Shown here: piece by piece, positions 17,031 through 26,373 of the stretch
Position numbering within the stretch: position 1 is the first letter of the stretch
Layout: each line of letters starts with the position of its first letter
Assembly: GCA_023431345.1 (NCBI GenBank)
Contig: JAEYWK010000140.1
Coordinates: forward strand, 1-64,000
DNA: 64,000 nucleotides
Source of the DNA: Pseudomonadota bacterium
Lineage (GTDB): Bacteria; Myxococcota_A; Polyangia; Polyangiales; Polyangiaceae
Direction: 5' to 3'
Made by a program: the position numbers and the translations under genes
Notes under the pieces: generated by a model
Told to the model about the DNA's origin: nothing
Database searches by the model: none
The model's input: the letters and a program-made list of their open reading frames with translations, nothing else

Positions 17031-18227
17031 TCACTCGCAGTCGATCAGCTCGATTTCGTAGGCGATCGGCGTGGAAATGCCGCTGACGCTCACGCTGTAC
17101 TTGGAGCCCGCTTGGCCTTGCCAGCCGCTCGGGACGATGCGGATGGCCTTGGCGCCGCCATAAGTGCCGGTGAGCTGCTCGACGGTCACCGGGCGATCTT
17201 GGCCGCCCGAGTCGATGGACACCTTGGCGGCGCTCAAATCGATGTTCTTGCTCTGAATGGACCAACCTGTGTCGTCGAGGCTCGACCAGCCGTCTTCGTA
17301 GGCCTGCATCGGGAAGGGGCCGGGCGGAGGCCAGGCCGTCCACGCTTTGCCGGCCTTGCCCGTGCCGCCGATGTTCTGCATGCACGAGCTGCCGCCCTTG
17401 CCGGCCGAGCCGAGCCCGATCGGACCGAGCTCGTTCGACAAGATGATGCGCCGGTGGCCGAACGTCGTCTCGTTGCCGTTGTCGACCATGTACAGGAGCA
17501 CGCTCGATACGCCGGGGCCGCTCGAGATGTTGCTGGTGCTCGCCCCCTTCGCGCCGAGCTCCGTGTAGCACTTCCAGCTCTCGGGCGGGTCGTGCGAGAG
17601 GGACTTGTTGGCCGTCATCATCAACGCGCAGGCCTGCGCTTGTTGATTGCGGGCCTCTTCCGTGACGACGGCAGGGAGATCCGCCAGCCAGCGCATGAGG
17701 TTGAAGAGCCGGAGCGCGTTGTCGCGTCCATCGGCAGAGATGTCGCCAGCCGTGCAGCTCTCGACGTTGCCGCTCCAACTTCCCTCGGCGACGTTTTCGG
17801 TGTCGGCCTTCCAGCGCGCGCAAGTGCCGGACGGTGAACGGTCGCTCGCGAGCGCGCCGCCGGCTCCTGCCGCGGCACCGGCGCTTCCTCCGCTGCCGCT
17901 TCCGCTGCCGCCCCCTCCGCTTCCGCTGCCTCCGCCTCCGTTGCTGGTGCCTCCGCTTTCGCCGCCTCCGTTGCCGCTGCCTCCGCCGTCGTCACCGGGG
18001 CTCGAGGCGCCGCCCCCGCCGCTGCCCGCGAGGGCGCCGCCGCCCTGGCTGGTCGCGCCGGCCGTGCTCGAGGCACCTGCCGTACCGCCGGTCGTCCCCG
18101 GCGCGCCCCCGCCGCTCGGCCCCGAATCGTCGCTGGAGCAGGCGCTCAGGAGAGCGACTTGGGTCGCACAAACTAGCGAAACCCCGCAGATGACAGCCTT
18201 GGGGCCGCGCGTTCGTCCGGTGCGCAT
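17031..18227 (-). CDS. CAP-domain (SCP/PR-1) lipoprotein
   Basis: The protein is 398 residues. The lipobox ends at Cys30 (LLSACSSDD). A Gly/Ser-rich linker of about 90 residues follows. The CAP domain spans about 150-300: NALRLFNLMRWLADLPAVV, NQQAQACALMM, SLSHDPPESWKCY and FGHRRIILSNELGPIGLG. C-terminal beta-rich residues end in a Cys pair. CAP proteins are secreted and bind lipids or other ligands. ATG 18227 gives a normal lipoprotein signal; longer readings add a hydrophilic head. It is divergent from the next lipoprotein gene with 156 bp between starts. Confidence 0.82.
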   Translation of the reverse strand: MRTGRTRGPKAVICGVSLVCATQVALLSACSSDDSGPSGGGAPGTTGGTAGASSTAGATSQGGGALAGSGGGGASSPGDDGGGSGNGGGESGGTSNGGGGSGSGGGGSGSGSGGSAGAAAGAGGALASDRSPSGTCARWKADTENVAEGSWSGNVESCTAGDISADGRDNALRLFNLMRWLADLPAVVTEEARNQQAQACALMMTANKSLSHDPPESWKCYTELGAKGASTSNISSGPGVSSVLLYMVDNGNETTFGHRRIILSNELGPIGLGSAGKGGSSCMQNIGGTGKAGKAWTAWPPPGPFPMQAYEDGWSSLDDTGWSIQSKNIDLSAAKVSIDSGGQDRPVTVEQLTGTYGGAKAIRIVPSGWQGQAGSKYSVSVSGISTPIAYEIELIDCE

Positions 18228-18383
18228 ATCTGAAGGTGTCAGTTGCCCTCCGCGACGGATCACTCCGAGTCGCCAATCGCGCCCCGTGCGTACGTTGCGC
18301 AGCTGCGACCACATTGGCTCCATCGTGGCAAACGAGTCCGGAGCCTTGACGAGCTGCCGAGGCGCGTCTCTATTGAGAGGGCT

Positions 18384-19265
18384 ATGCGTTCGCTTCAGTC
18401 GGGGTTGTGGGTGATGCTCGTGCTCGTGCCGGCGGCCTTCGCCAGTTGCTCGGACGACGAAAGCGGCAGCGCCGATCAACACGGAGGAGCCAGCGCTGCG
18501 GGAGACTCTGGGCACGCGGGCGAAGCCGCTGCGGGCGCCTCATCGAACGGCGGCGCTCCCGGCGAGGCCGGTCACGCTAACGGCGGCGCGCCTCGCGTCG
18601 CTGATGGGGGCGAGCCGAGTGCGGGTGACGCGGGCGCTTCGTCGAGCGGCGGCGCGCCCAGCGCCGGTGACGGCGGTGCCGGTGCGGTGGGAGCTGGAGG
18701 AGCGCCGGGCGGCGCGACCAGTGAGGGCGGCGCGGGCGGTGAGGGCGGCGCGCCGTCCGTCGATTCCAGAACGATCGTTTTGTTCGATAGCGGCCCGCGC
18801 AACGGCTTGAACTTCGGCGGCCGGCTCGGCCTCGACCAACACTGCGCGCTCGCGAAAGACAAGCTAGCCATCCCGGGCGCCCACACCCACGCGCTGATCT
18901 CTGTTTCCGCGACTGACGAGCTGCGCGATATGCCCAGCGTCTACGGCCTGCCCACGAACCGCGCGTTCGTCGGCCCAACAGGTAAGAAGGTGGCCGACGA
19001 CTTTGCGGACTTGCTCGACGGTGAGCTCGAGCAAAGCCTGAGCGACGCCGACATCAGCGCGGCCCAGTTCTGGATCACCGGCAGCAACACCGACGGCAGC
19101 GTGCGCACGACCTGCAACGGCTGGACAACGAGCGACTTCGACCAGCAGGTCATGGGCACGTACGGCTACCCGGGCGCCTCCGACTCGAGTTGGCTCACGG
19201 TGACGGGCGGCCAAGTTTACTGCTCCGCGAGTCAGTACACGGTGATCTGCGCGGCCTACGACTGA
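18384..19265 (+). CDS. DUF1554/endostatin-like lipoprotein
   Basis: The protein is 293 residues. The ATG follows a GAGAGG Shine-Dalgarno. The lipobox ends at Cys22 (AFASCSDDE). A Gly/Ala/Ser-rich linker of about 105 residues follows. The C-terminal domain (135-293) contains NFGGRLGLDQHCALAK, THALISVSATDELRDMP, NRAFVGPTGKKVAD, FWITGSNTDGSVRTTCNGW and a terminal Cys pair. This is the layout of the DUF1554/endostatin-like C-type-lectin fold. A role in surface ligand binding is inferred. It has a second, diverged copy at 27484-28527 on the other strand. Confidence 0.7.
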   Translation: MRSLQSGLWVMLVLVPAAFASCSDDESGSADQHGGASAAGDSGHAGEAAAGASSNGGAPGEAGHANGGAPRVADGGEPSAGDAGASSSGGAPSAGDGGAGAVGAGGAPGGATSEGGAGGEGGAPSVDSRTIVLFDSGPRNGLNFGGRLGLDQHCALAKDKLAIPGAHTHALISVSATDELRDMPSVYGLPTNRAFVGPTGKKVADDFADLLDGELEQSLSDADISAAQFWITGSNTDGSVRTTCNGWTTSDFDQQVMGTYGYPGASDSSWLTVTGGQVYCSASQYTVICAAYD

Positions 19266-19339
19266 TCTCGTAGCCGCCGCTCACGCTCGGCTTCGCGCCC
19301 GTACGCCCGACTTGCGAAGCTCGAGCGCCATCACGGAGC

Positions 19340-20512
19340 TTACTTGATGAGCTCGCCGCCGCAGATGACGTGCAGCACCGGGTCGCCGCCAATCTCGTAG
19401 CCCAGCTGGCGCTCGTCGCGATGTCGTAGCAGCAGCAAATCCGCGCGCTTTCCGACGTCGACGGTGCCCCGGTCATCGAAGCCCAACAGCTCGGCGGCGC
19501 GGCTGGTCGTCGCGGTCACGGCTTCGAGCGTCGTCAGCTTCAGCTGCTTCACGGCGAGCGCGATCACGAGCGGCATCGACGACGTCGGCGCCGTGCCCGG
19601 GTTGTAGTTACTGGCCAGCACCAGCTTGCCCCCGGCGTCGAGGAAGCGACGCGCGTCGGCGTAGCGTCCGTCGACGTGAAAGCCGCTGGCCGGCAGCATC
19701 ACCCCGAAAACGCCGGCGCGAGCCAGACGCTCGAGCTCTTCGGGGGGCGTCGCTTCCAGGTGATCGACGCTGCGGAGCCCGAGCTCGAGGGCGAGCTCAG
19801 TCGCGCCCAGGCTGTGGAATTGGTCGGCATGCAGCCGCAGGGGATGACCGAGGCGCTTTGCCTCTCGCAGCAGCGCGCGGCAATCTTCGAGGCTCCACGC
19901 GCCCTCTTCGCAGTACGCATCGACGGCGACTCGAGGAAATTCGCGGTGCACCGCCGGCAGCGTTTCGCGGATGGTGCGCGCCACGAAGTCGGGATCTGCC
20001 CGATCCAGCGCGTGCCCGAGCAGCGCCGTCGCGACCACGCCGCCGCGAAAGCCGCGGGAAGCCTGCGCGATCGCGCGCAGCATCTTCAGCTCGTGCGCGG
20101 TCGTGAGGCCGTAGCCGGACTTCACCTCGACGGTGGTCGTGCCTTCGCGCAGCATCCACGCGAGGCGCTCCTGGAGCTTGGCCGTGAGCTCGCTCTCAGG
20201 GGCCGCGCGCACGCTGCGTACCGTCGACCAGATGCCGCCGCCGGCCTTCAAGATCTCGAGGTAGCTCGCGCCCCGCTGTCGCAGCTCGAGCTCGTCGAGG
20301 CGGTCCCCCGCCCACAGCGCGTGTGTGTGCGCGTCGACGAAGCCGGGGAGGAGCACGCGGCCATCCGCCTCGAGTACGCGCTCGCCCGGCGAAGCAGACA
20401 GCGATGGCCCGATCTCGCTCACGCTCGTTCCCTGGACGCGCACGTCGGCGCGAGCGAGCGGCGCGGAGCCATCCCCCTTCACGACCCGTGCGCCGCAAAT
20501 CAGCAGGCTCAC
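19340..20512 (-). CDS. hutI: Imidazolonepropionase
   Basis: The protein is 390 residues, the third step of histidine breakdown: it opens 4-imidazolone-5-propionate to N-formimidoylglutamate. The metal-site HTH is at 62-64 in VDAHTHALWAGDR, with substrate residues SGYGLTTAHELKML, LHADQFHSLGATELA (His228) and His251. The usual Asp metal ligand before NPG reads Asn302 (ASNYNPGT), which is worth checking. Start GTG 20512 overlaps the hutG stop (GTGA), so the two are translationally coupled. Last gene of the hut operon. Confidence 0.92.
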   Translation of the reverse strand: MSLLICGARVVKGDGSAPLARADVRVQGTSVSEIGPSLSASPGERVLEADGRVLLPGFVDAHTHALWAGDRLDELELRQRGASYLEILKAGGGIWSTVRSVRAAPESELTAKLQERLAWMLREGTTTVEVKSGYGLTTAHELKMLRAIAQASRGFRGGVVATALLGHALDRADPDFVARTIRETLPAVHREFPRVAVDAYCEEGAWSLEDCRALLREAKRLGHPLRLHADQFHSLGATELALELGLRSVDHLEATPPEELERLARAGVFGVMLPASGFHVDGRYADARRFLDAGGKLVLASNYNPGTAPTSSMPLVIALAVKQLKLTTLEAVTATTSRAAELLGFDDRGTVDVGKRADLLLLRHRDERQLGYEIGGDPVLHVICGGELIK

Positions 20513-21450
20513 GGCGACCTCCGCGCGAATCCCGCGACGAAGCAGAGCAGCAAGTAAGCGGCAACGCGCGCGGTGCGCCCGCCTACGTCGTGCGGAGGGC
20601 ACAGCTCCATCAGATCGAAGTGGCGTACCTCGGCGCGCGCGCCGGCTGCCTCCGCGAGCTCGGCGGCGTGCTCGACGCGCAGGCCGAGAGGGTTCATCGC
20701 GCTCACGCCCGGCGCGAGCGGAGCGTCCAGGGCGTCGAGGTCGACGCTGACGAAGCCGGCTCCGTCCGCGACCGCTCGCGCCAGGTGCTCTCGACCGCGC
20801 GCGCCTTCGCGGAGCACGTCGTCGACGAGCACCAGCTCGGCCCCTCGGCGCTTCAGCCACTCGAAGTCGCCCCGTTCGTTGGCGAAGCGATTGAGCCCCA
20901 GCTCCACGAAGCGCCGCGGATCCAAGTAGCCTGCCTCGATCAGCCGGCGAAATGCCATGCCGGAGCCGACGCGCGCGCGCACGTCCAGGTGCGCGTCGAG
21001 GTTGACGCCGCCGAGCGCACCGCCCACGTGCTTCGAGCACGCCGTCAGCGTCGGTAAGCTCAGGTCGTGACCGCCGCCCACCGCGATCACGACGAGCCCG
21101 CGGGCGTGCAGCTCGCGCGCGGCTTCCTCCACGCGGGTGTGGGTCTCGCGTAGGGCGGCTTCGTCTCCGCCCGCCGCGGGCTGCACGTCGCCGGCGTCGA
21201 AGATGGCCGTGTCGAGCGAGGCGCCAGTGGCGCCATCGAAGCTGGTCCCGAACGCGGCCAGCGCCGCTCGCAGCGCCGTCGGGCCTTCTCGCGCCCCCAC
21301 CCGGCCGAAGTTCAGCTTCACGCCGGTGTCGTCGGGCAAGCCGAGCAGCGCCAAGCGACAGTCGGCGTCGAGCTCAGCGCGGATGCTCGCCGCGAGCTTA
21401 CCGGCGCTCACGGTGGGATAGCGACCAGGCTGGGTGTGAGGGATGCGCAT
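20509..21450 (-). CDS. hutG: Formimidoylglutamase, ureohydrolase family
   Basis: The protein is 313 residues, of the arginase/agmatinase superfamily. The Mn-binding motifs GGGHD, DAHLD and SVDLDALD are all present. In this operon its role is hydrolysis of N-formimidoylglutamate to glutamate and formamide, the fourth step of the hut pathway. The N-terminus (LLGLPDDTGVKLNFGRVGAREGP) fits HutG-type enzymes better than agmatinase. It begins 4 bp after hutU and its stop overlaps hutI. Confidence 0.88.
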   Translation of the reverse strand: MRIPHTQPGRYPTVSAGKLAASIRAELDADCRLALLGLPDDTGVKLNFGRVGAREGPTALRAALAAFGTSFDGATGASLDTAIFDAGDVQPAAGGDEAALRETHTRVEEAARELHARGLVVIAVGGGHDLSLPTLTACSKHVGGALGGVNLDAHLDVRARVGSGMAFRRLIEAGYLDPRRFVELGLNRFANERGDFEWLKRRGAELVLVDDVLREGARGREHLARAVADGAGFVSVDLDALDAPLAPGVSAMNPLGLRVEHAAELAEAAGARAEVRHFDLMELCPPHDVGGRTARVAAYLLLCFVAGFARRSP

Positions 21451-21454
21451 GCGC

Positions 21455-23134
21455 TCAGAGCTCGCTCGAGCGTGGCATCGGCACGATCAAGTCCTGCTCG
21501 GCCGCGCAGCGCTCGGCCTCCGCGTAGCCCGCGTCGACATGACGGAGCACGCCCAAAGCAGGGTCGTTGGTGAGCACGCGCTCGAGCCGAAGCTCGGCGT
21601 CGACGCTGCCGTCGGCCAGCGTAACTTGACCTGCGTGCTGCGAGTAGCCGATGCCGACGCCGCCGCCGTGGTGAAAGCTCACCCACGACGCGCCGCTGGC
21701 GGTGCTGAGCAGCGCGTTCAGAATCGGCCAGTCGCTCACGGCGTCGCTGCCGTCCAGCATGGCCTCCGTTTCGCGGTTGGGCGAGGCGACGGAGCCGCAG
21801 TCCAGGTGATCGCGGCCGATCACGATCGGCGCCGATACGACGCCGCCGCGCACCAGGTCATTGAACAGCTTGCCGGCGCGAGCGCGTTGCCCGAGCCCCA
21901 GCCAGCAGATGCGCGCGGGCAAGCCCTGAAAGGCGATGCGCTCGCGCGCCAACGTCAGCCAGCGCGCCAGCGGCTCGTCGTCGGGAAACAGCGACAGTAG
22001 CGCGTGATCGATGGCGTAAATATCCTCGGGATCACCGGACAAGGCGGCCCAGCGAAACGGCCCGCGGCCGCGGCAAAACTCCGGGCGAATGTAGGCCGGC
22101 ACGAAGCCCGGAAACGCAAAGGCGTCGTCCACGCCGCGCTCCTTCGCGCGCTGGCGCAAGTTGTTGCCGTAGTCGAAGGTGATCGCGCCGCGCCGCTGCA
22201 GCTCGAGCATGGCGCGCACGTGGCGAGCCATGCTGTCGAGGCTCCGCTCAGCGTATCGAGCCGCGTCGCTATCGCGGAGCGCGAGCGCCTCTGCCAGCGC
22301 GAGCCCGGCCGGCACGTAGCTCATGACGTCGTGAGCCGAGGTCTGGTCCGTCAGCACGTGAGGCGTGACGCCGCGCTCGAGCAGCCGCTCCAAGAGCTCG
22401 ATCGCGTTGGCGGCGACGCCCACCGAGAGCGCGTGGCGCTTGCCGGCGTGCTCGCGCGCGCGGTCGATGGCGGCGTCGAGATCGGGGGCGATCTCGTCGA
22501 GGTAGCGCGTCGCCATGCGCCGCTCGAGCCGCTGCCGATCCACGTCGGCGATCAGGCAGGTGCCGCCGTTCATGGTCGCGGCCAAGGGCTGCGCGCCGCC
22601 CATGCCCCCGCAGCCCGCCGTGACCACCAGCTTGCCGGCGAGGGAGCCGCCGAAATGCTGCCGGGCGCAGGAGCCGAAGGTCTCGAAAGTGCCCTGCACG
22701 ATGCCCTGGGTGCCGATATAGATCCAGGAGCCGGCGGTCATTTGGCCGTACATGATCAGGCCCTTACGGGCGAGCTCGTCGAAGTGCTCTTGCGTGGCCC
22801 AATGCGGCACCAAGTTCGAGTTCGCGATCAGCACGCGCGGCGCGCCTTCGTGCGTGCGCACGACGCCCACCGGCTTGCCCGACTGCACGAGCAAGGTTTG
22901 GTCTGCCTCCAGCGCGCGCAGACAACGGACGATGGCGTCGAACGCGGGCCAGCTGCGGGCCGCTTGTCCGCGCCCTCCGTAAACGACGAGCGACTCCGGC
23001 GCTTCGGCGACGTCGGGGTCGAGGTTGTTCATCAACATGCGCAGCGCCGCTTCCGCGTGCCACGTCTTGCAGCTCAAGGTCGTGCCGCGAGGTGCGCGAA
23101 TGACGCGCGGAGGGGCGTCGATTGCTTCGGCCAT
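21455..23134 (-). CDS. hutU: Urocanate hydratase
   Basis: The protein is 559 residues, normal for urocanase. It uses tightly bound NAD+ to convert urocanate to imidazolonepropionate. The Rossmann segment is VTAGCGGMGGAQPLAATMNGG. TAGSWIYIGTQGIVQGTFETF, SYVPAGL, PAYIRPEFCRGRGPFRW and SVASPNRETEAMLDGSDAV are family signatures. HHGGGVGIGYSQHAG near the C-terminus is also typical. ATG 23134 was chosen because homologous sequence begins just after it. There are 11 bp to hutH and 4 bp to hutG. Confidence 0.96.
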   Translation of the reverse strand: MAEAIDAPPRVIRAPRGTTLSCKTWHAEAALRMLMNNLDPDVAEAPESLVVYGGRGQAARSWPAFDAIVRCLRALEADQTLLVQSGKPVGVVRTHEGAPRVLIANSNLVPHWATQEHFDELARKGLIMYGQMTAGSWIYIGTQGIVQGTFETFGSCARQHFGGSLAGKLVVTAGCGGMGGAQPLAATMNGGTCLIADVDRQRLERRMATRYLDEIAPDLDAAIDRAREHAGKRHALSVGVAANAIELLERLLERGVTPHVLTDQTSAHDVMSYVPAGLALAEALALRDSDAARYAERSLDSMARHVRAMLELQRRGAITFDYGNNLRQRAKERGVDDAFAFPGFVPAYIRPEFCRGRGPFRWAALSGDPEDIYAIDHALLSLFPDDEPLARWLTLARERIAFQGLPARICWLGLGQRARAGKLFNDLVRGGVVSAPIVIGRDHLDCGSVASPNRETEAMLDGSDAVSDWPILNALLSTASGASWVSFHHGGGVGIGYSQHAGQVTLADGSVDAELRLERVLTNDPALGVLRHVDAGYAEAERCAAEQDLIVPMPRSSEL

Positions 23135-23145
23135 GCTCCCTGAGT

Positions 23146-24684
23146 CTACGCCTCGAAGCCTCCCGCGGCGATCAGCTCTTCCAGCGCGCGAATGTCGGGG
23201 GCGGGCGGGCGGTCGGCGCTGCGGCGCGACACGACCTCGCGCACGGCCGCGTGCGCTCTTTCCACACCGGCTCCGGACCGCAGCGGTCGCTGATATTCCA
23301 GCGCTTCCGCCGCGCACAAGAGCTCGATGGCGACGATTTGCCGCAGTCGCTCCAGCGCTCGCCGCGCTTTGAGCGCCGACGTCGCGCCCATGGAATTGTA
23401 GTCTTCCATGCCAGCGCTGGTGGGAATGCTGGATACGCTGGCGGGCGTGGCTAGGCCGATCAGCTCGTTTTGGCACGCCGCCGCGACGTACTGCGCGATC
23501 ATCAGCCCTGAATGGAGCCCCGGTACGGGCGAGAGGTGAGGGTGCAGGTGGTTCTCAGCGTCGGAGGCGGCCAGCAGGTAGTAGACGCGGCGCTCGGCGA
23601 TGCCGCCCAAGTAGGTCATCGCGAGGATGGCGGTGTCGAGCGCGAGCGCGAGCGGCATGCCGTGGAAATTACCCGCGGAGACGACCTGGCGCGCGTGCTC
23701 GGGCGCCGGCGAAAAGACCAGCGGATTGTCGGTGACGGCGCCCAGCTCCCGCTCCACGATGCTCTGCACGAACCTCACGGCGTCGAGCGACGCGCCCATG
23801 ACTTGCGGCGCGCAGCGCAGCGAATAGGGGTCTTGCACCCGCGCGTCGCCGTGCAAATGACTGGGGATGATTTGGCTGCCAGCGATCAGCGCGCGTAGCC
23901 GCTCGGCGGCGTGACTCTGCCCCGCTTGGCCGCGCGCGTCGTGCACGCGCTGATCGAGGAACGCGTCGGTGCCGCGGCAAGCGTCGATGGACATGGCGGC
24001 GGCGCAAAAGGCCGCCGCGATGACGCGCTCCAAGTCATCGAGGAGCAACGCCGCGCTGGCTGCCATCAAGTGCGTGCCGTTGATCAGCGCCAAGCCTTCC
24101 TTGGCTTCCAGCTCGAGCGGCTGCCAGCCGAGGGACGCCAGCGCGTCACGTCCGCTCACGAGCGAGCCTGCCAGCCACGCCTGCCCCTCACCCAGCAGCA
24201 ACAGGGCCGCATGCGCGAGCGGCGCCAAGTCGCCCGAGGCGCCGACGGAGCCGACGGAAGGCACGTGCGGCGTGACGTTCGACGCGAGCAGCTGCAGCAA
24301 CCTTTCGACCACTACTGGTCGTACCCCGGACAGCCCGCGGCTGAGCGACGCGACCAAGAGCAGGAGCATGGCTCGCACCACGTCGGCGGGGAGCGGCTCG
24401 CCGACCCCGGAGGCGTGCGACAAGATCAGGTTCTTCTGGATTTCGCGCAGCTGGGCGCCTTCGATGCGCTGCTTCGAGAGCGAGCCGAAGCCGGTGTTCA
24501 CGCCGTACAGCACTTCGCCGGCTTCGAGCGCGTGCTCCAAATCGCGGCGTGAGCTTTTGAGTCGTTGTCGCGTCTCGGCGCTCAGCTGTACTTCTCGTCG
24601 CTGGCGCGCCACCTCGGCCACGTTGCGCGGCGACAAGGGCCCGCCATCGAGCACGAGCACGGATCGCGCGTCGGGGCTTGGCAT
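23146..24684 (-). CDS. hutH: Histidine ammonia-lyase
   Basis: The protein is 512 residues. It removes ammonia from histidine to form urocanate, the first hut step. The MIO cofactor forms from Ala149-Ser150-Gly151 in GSVGASGDLAPLAH. Tyr60 in LYGVNTGFGSLS and NGTHLMAA, QDPYSLRCAPQVMG and SSIPTSAGMEDYNSM are conserved. ATG 24684 begins the operon hutH-U-G-I. No hutC repressor or histidine transporter gene is next to it. The promoter must lie in the 139 bp shared with the divergent FG-GAP lipoprotein gene. Confidence 0.96.
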   Translation of the reverse strand: MPSPDARSVLVLDGGPLSPRNVAEVARQRREVQLSAETRQRLKSSRRDLEHALEAGEVLYGVNTGFGSLSKQRIEGAQLREIQKNLILSHASGVGEPLPADVVRAMLLLLVASLSRGLSGVRPVVVERLLQLLASNVTPHVPSVGSVGASGDLAPLAHAALLLLGEGQAWLAGSLVSGRDALASLGWQPLELEAKEGLALINGTHLMAASAALLLDDLERVIAAAFCAAAMSIDACRGTDAFLDQRVHDARGQAGQSHAAERLRALIAGSQIIPSHLHGDARVQDPYSLRCAPQVMGASLDAVRFVQSIVERELGAVTDNPLVFSPAPEHARQVVSAGNFHGMPLALALDTAILAMTYLGGIAERRVYYLLAASDAENHLHPHLSPVPGLHSGLMIAQYVAAACQNELIGLATPASVSSIPTSAGMEDYNSMGATSALKARRALERLRQIVAIELLCAAEALEYQRPLRSGAGVERAHAAVREVVSRRSADRPPAPDIRALEELIAAGGFEA

Positions 24685-24823
24685 CGATCTTTCATCCTGC
24701 CCGTCCAGCCGCGCAGTCGCAACTCGCGCCGAGGCTGACCGCCAGGATCTCGGCGACCTTTGGCGCAAAAAGCGCCGCTCGGCCGAAACCAGGCTCGACG
24801 GAGCGTTGCCGCAAGATTGAAGA

Positions 24824-26305
24824 ATGATCCGCGCCGGCGCGGTGGGGCTACTTGCTGGTGTGCCTTCCCTGGTTCCTGGTCTCGGCGTCTGTTTGGCGTC
24901 ATTGTCGCTTGCTGCTTGCAGTGGGAACGAGCCGCCCGGCGCCTCCGGCGGCGCAGGTCCTGGCCCCGGCGGCGTGGCAGGCGCTGGCGGCGAGCCTCCG
25001 CAAGGCGGAGCCCCCTCTGCCGGTGCGAGCTCGGGTGCGGGTGGGGCGCCGGCGGCCGTCGCGGGAAGCGCGGGAAGCGCGGGAAGCGCGGGAAGCGCAG
25101 CCAGCGAAGGCGGCGGCGCTGGCGCGGCCGGCTCAGGCGGTGCTGGCGGCGCGGGTGGGGGCGGCGGCGTGCCGAAGTTTCAAACGCGCGTGCTGGCGAC
25201 GGATCACGTCGCGGAAGGCGCCGACGTCGGCGACATCGATGGTGACGGGACGCTCGATCTCGTGGCCGGACCGCGCTGGTACAAGGGACCGAGCTTCGAG
25301 CTCGGCGGCACCATCATCGAAGATCCGCCGACGTTCACCCGCGATCAGTACTCGACCTTCTTCCTCACGTTCGTCGATGACGTGAACGGCGACGGTCGGC
25401 CCGACGTCATCGCCATCGGTGACGCGGGCGGGGGCAACGGCACGGGCACTCCGAACGCCCATTGGTATCAAAACCCAGGTCCGCAGAACCTCGCGCAGGC
25501 GTGGGCCAAGACGCCGCTCTACTCCGGGCTCGTCTCGAACGAGTCGCCGGCGTACGTGAACATCGTCGGTGACGCGAGGCGCGAGCTCGTGTTCATGACC
25601 GAGAAGACGGCGGGCTACGCGCAGCCCGGAGCGTCCGCCAGCGCCGCGTGGACCTACCAAGCCGTCACCAGCGCCGACTTCAACACGCCGTACGTGCACG
25701 GTCTCGGGGTGGGCGACATCGATGGCGACGGCAAGCCCGACTTGGTCGAGCGCACCGGCTGGTGGCGCCAAACCGAAGGCGTCACGTGGGAGCGCCACGC
25801 CTTCGCGTTCGGCACGTCGCCGCCGAGCAACTGGGGCGGCGCCCAGATGCAGATCTTCGACGTCGATGGCGACGGCGATAGTGACGTCGTGACCACGCTG
25901 GCGGCGCACGGCTACGGGCTATCGTGGTTCGAGCAGACCAAAGACGCGGCGCAGCCTTTCGTCGCCCACACCATCCTTGGAACGACGGCGGGCCCTGGCA
26001 ACTTCAGCCAGGCTCACGCGCTGGTCGCCGCCGACATCAACGGCGACGGCCTGACCGACCTCGTCGCGGGCAAGCGCTACTACGCGCACCCGTCCAGCAA
26101 CGCGGATCCAGGCACGACCGAGCCGCCGCTGCTGGTCTGGTTCGAGCTGAAGCGCAGCGCCGAGGGCGCGAGCTTCGTGCCCCACGAAATTCACGCCGAC
26201 AGCGGCGCTGGCTGCAACTTCGTCGCGCGTGACGTGACGGGCGACGGCAAGGTCGACATCTTCACGACCAACAAGCGCGGCACCTTCCTGCACGTGCAGC
26301 AGTAA
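24824..26305 (+). CDS. FG-GAP/VCBS-repeat lipoprotein
   Basis: The protein is 493 residues. The lipobox ends at Cys32 (SLAACSGNE). A Gly/Ala/Ser linker of about 85 residues contains a 9-bp tandem repeat. The rest is a calcium-binding FG-GAP beta-propeller with repeated GDIDGDGTLDLV, DVNGDGRPDVI, GDIDGDGKPDLV, DVDGDGDSDVV, DINGDGLTDLV and DVTGDGKVDIF, that is, six D-x-[DN]-x-D-G loops. It is probably a surface-exposed binding protein. It is divergent from hutH; no link to histidine use is implied by its domains. Confidence 0.85.
   Translation: MIRAGAVGLLAGVPSLVPGLGVCLASLSLAACSGNEPPGASGGAGPGPGGVAGAGGEPPQGGAPSAGASSGAGGAPAAVAGSAGSAGSAGSAASEGGGAGAAGSGGAGGAGGGGGVPKFQTRVLATDHVAEGADVGDIDGDGTLDLVAGPRWYKGPSFELGGTIIEDPPTFTRDQYSTFFLTFVDDVNGDGRPDVIAIGDAGGGNGTGTPNAHWYQNPGPQNLAQAWAKTPLYSGLVSNESPAYVNIVGDARRELVFMTEKTAGYAQPGASASAAWTYQAVTSADFNTPYVHGLGVGDIDGDGKPDLVERTGWWRQTEGVTWERHAFAFGTSPPSNWGGAQMQIFDVDGDGDSDVVTTLAAHGYGLSWFEQTKDAAQPFVAHTILGTTAGPGNFSQAHALVAADINGDGLTDLVAGKRYYAHPSSNADPGTTEPPLLVWFELKRSAEGASFVPHEIHADSGAGCNFVARDVTGDGKVDIFTTNKRGTFLHVQQ
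25063..25098 (+). repeat. Four perfect 9-bp tandem repeats in the lipoprotein linker
   Basis: The unit GGGAAGCGC is repeated four times without mismatch and encodes (Gly-Ser-Ala) steps in the linker of the FG-GAP lipoprotein. Being a multiple of three, copy-number change would alter linker length without breaking the frame. Confidence 0.9.
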
Positions 26306-26306
26306 G

Positions 26307-26323
26307 CGTCGCGCGTCGCGACG
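26307..26323. terminator. GC hairpin between convergent genes
   Basis: A perfect 7-bp stem CGTCGCG / CGCGACG with a 3-nt loop starts 1 bp after the FG-GAP lipoprotein stop. A palindrome, CCGGGCGCCCGG, follows at 26328-26339. No T-run is present. It is probably a terminator in high-GC style. Confidence 0.5.
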
Positions 26324-26373
26324 TCCGCCGGGCGCCCGGAGCGCTACGGCGATTCAAGGGTCGTCGTGGCGGG

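Noticed and set aside
22004..23143. Plus-strand frame of 379 codons opposite hutU
   Set aside because: hutU is unambiguous on the minus strand; the antisense frame shows no motif or ribosome site.
24762..24776. GGCGC-AAAAA-GCGCC inverted repeat in the hutH/FG-GAP control region
   Set aside because: Five-base arms are too short to call a site; no hutC-type regulator is nearby.
25040..25140. Repeat array resembling a short CRISPR or minisatellite
   Set aside because: The 9-bp units are contiguous, in frame and without spacers; they are part of a lipoprotein linker.
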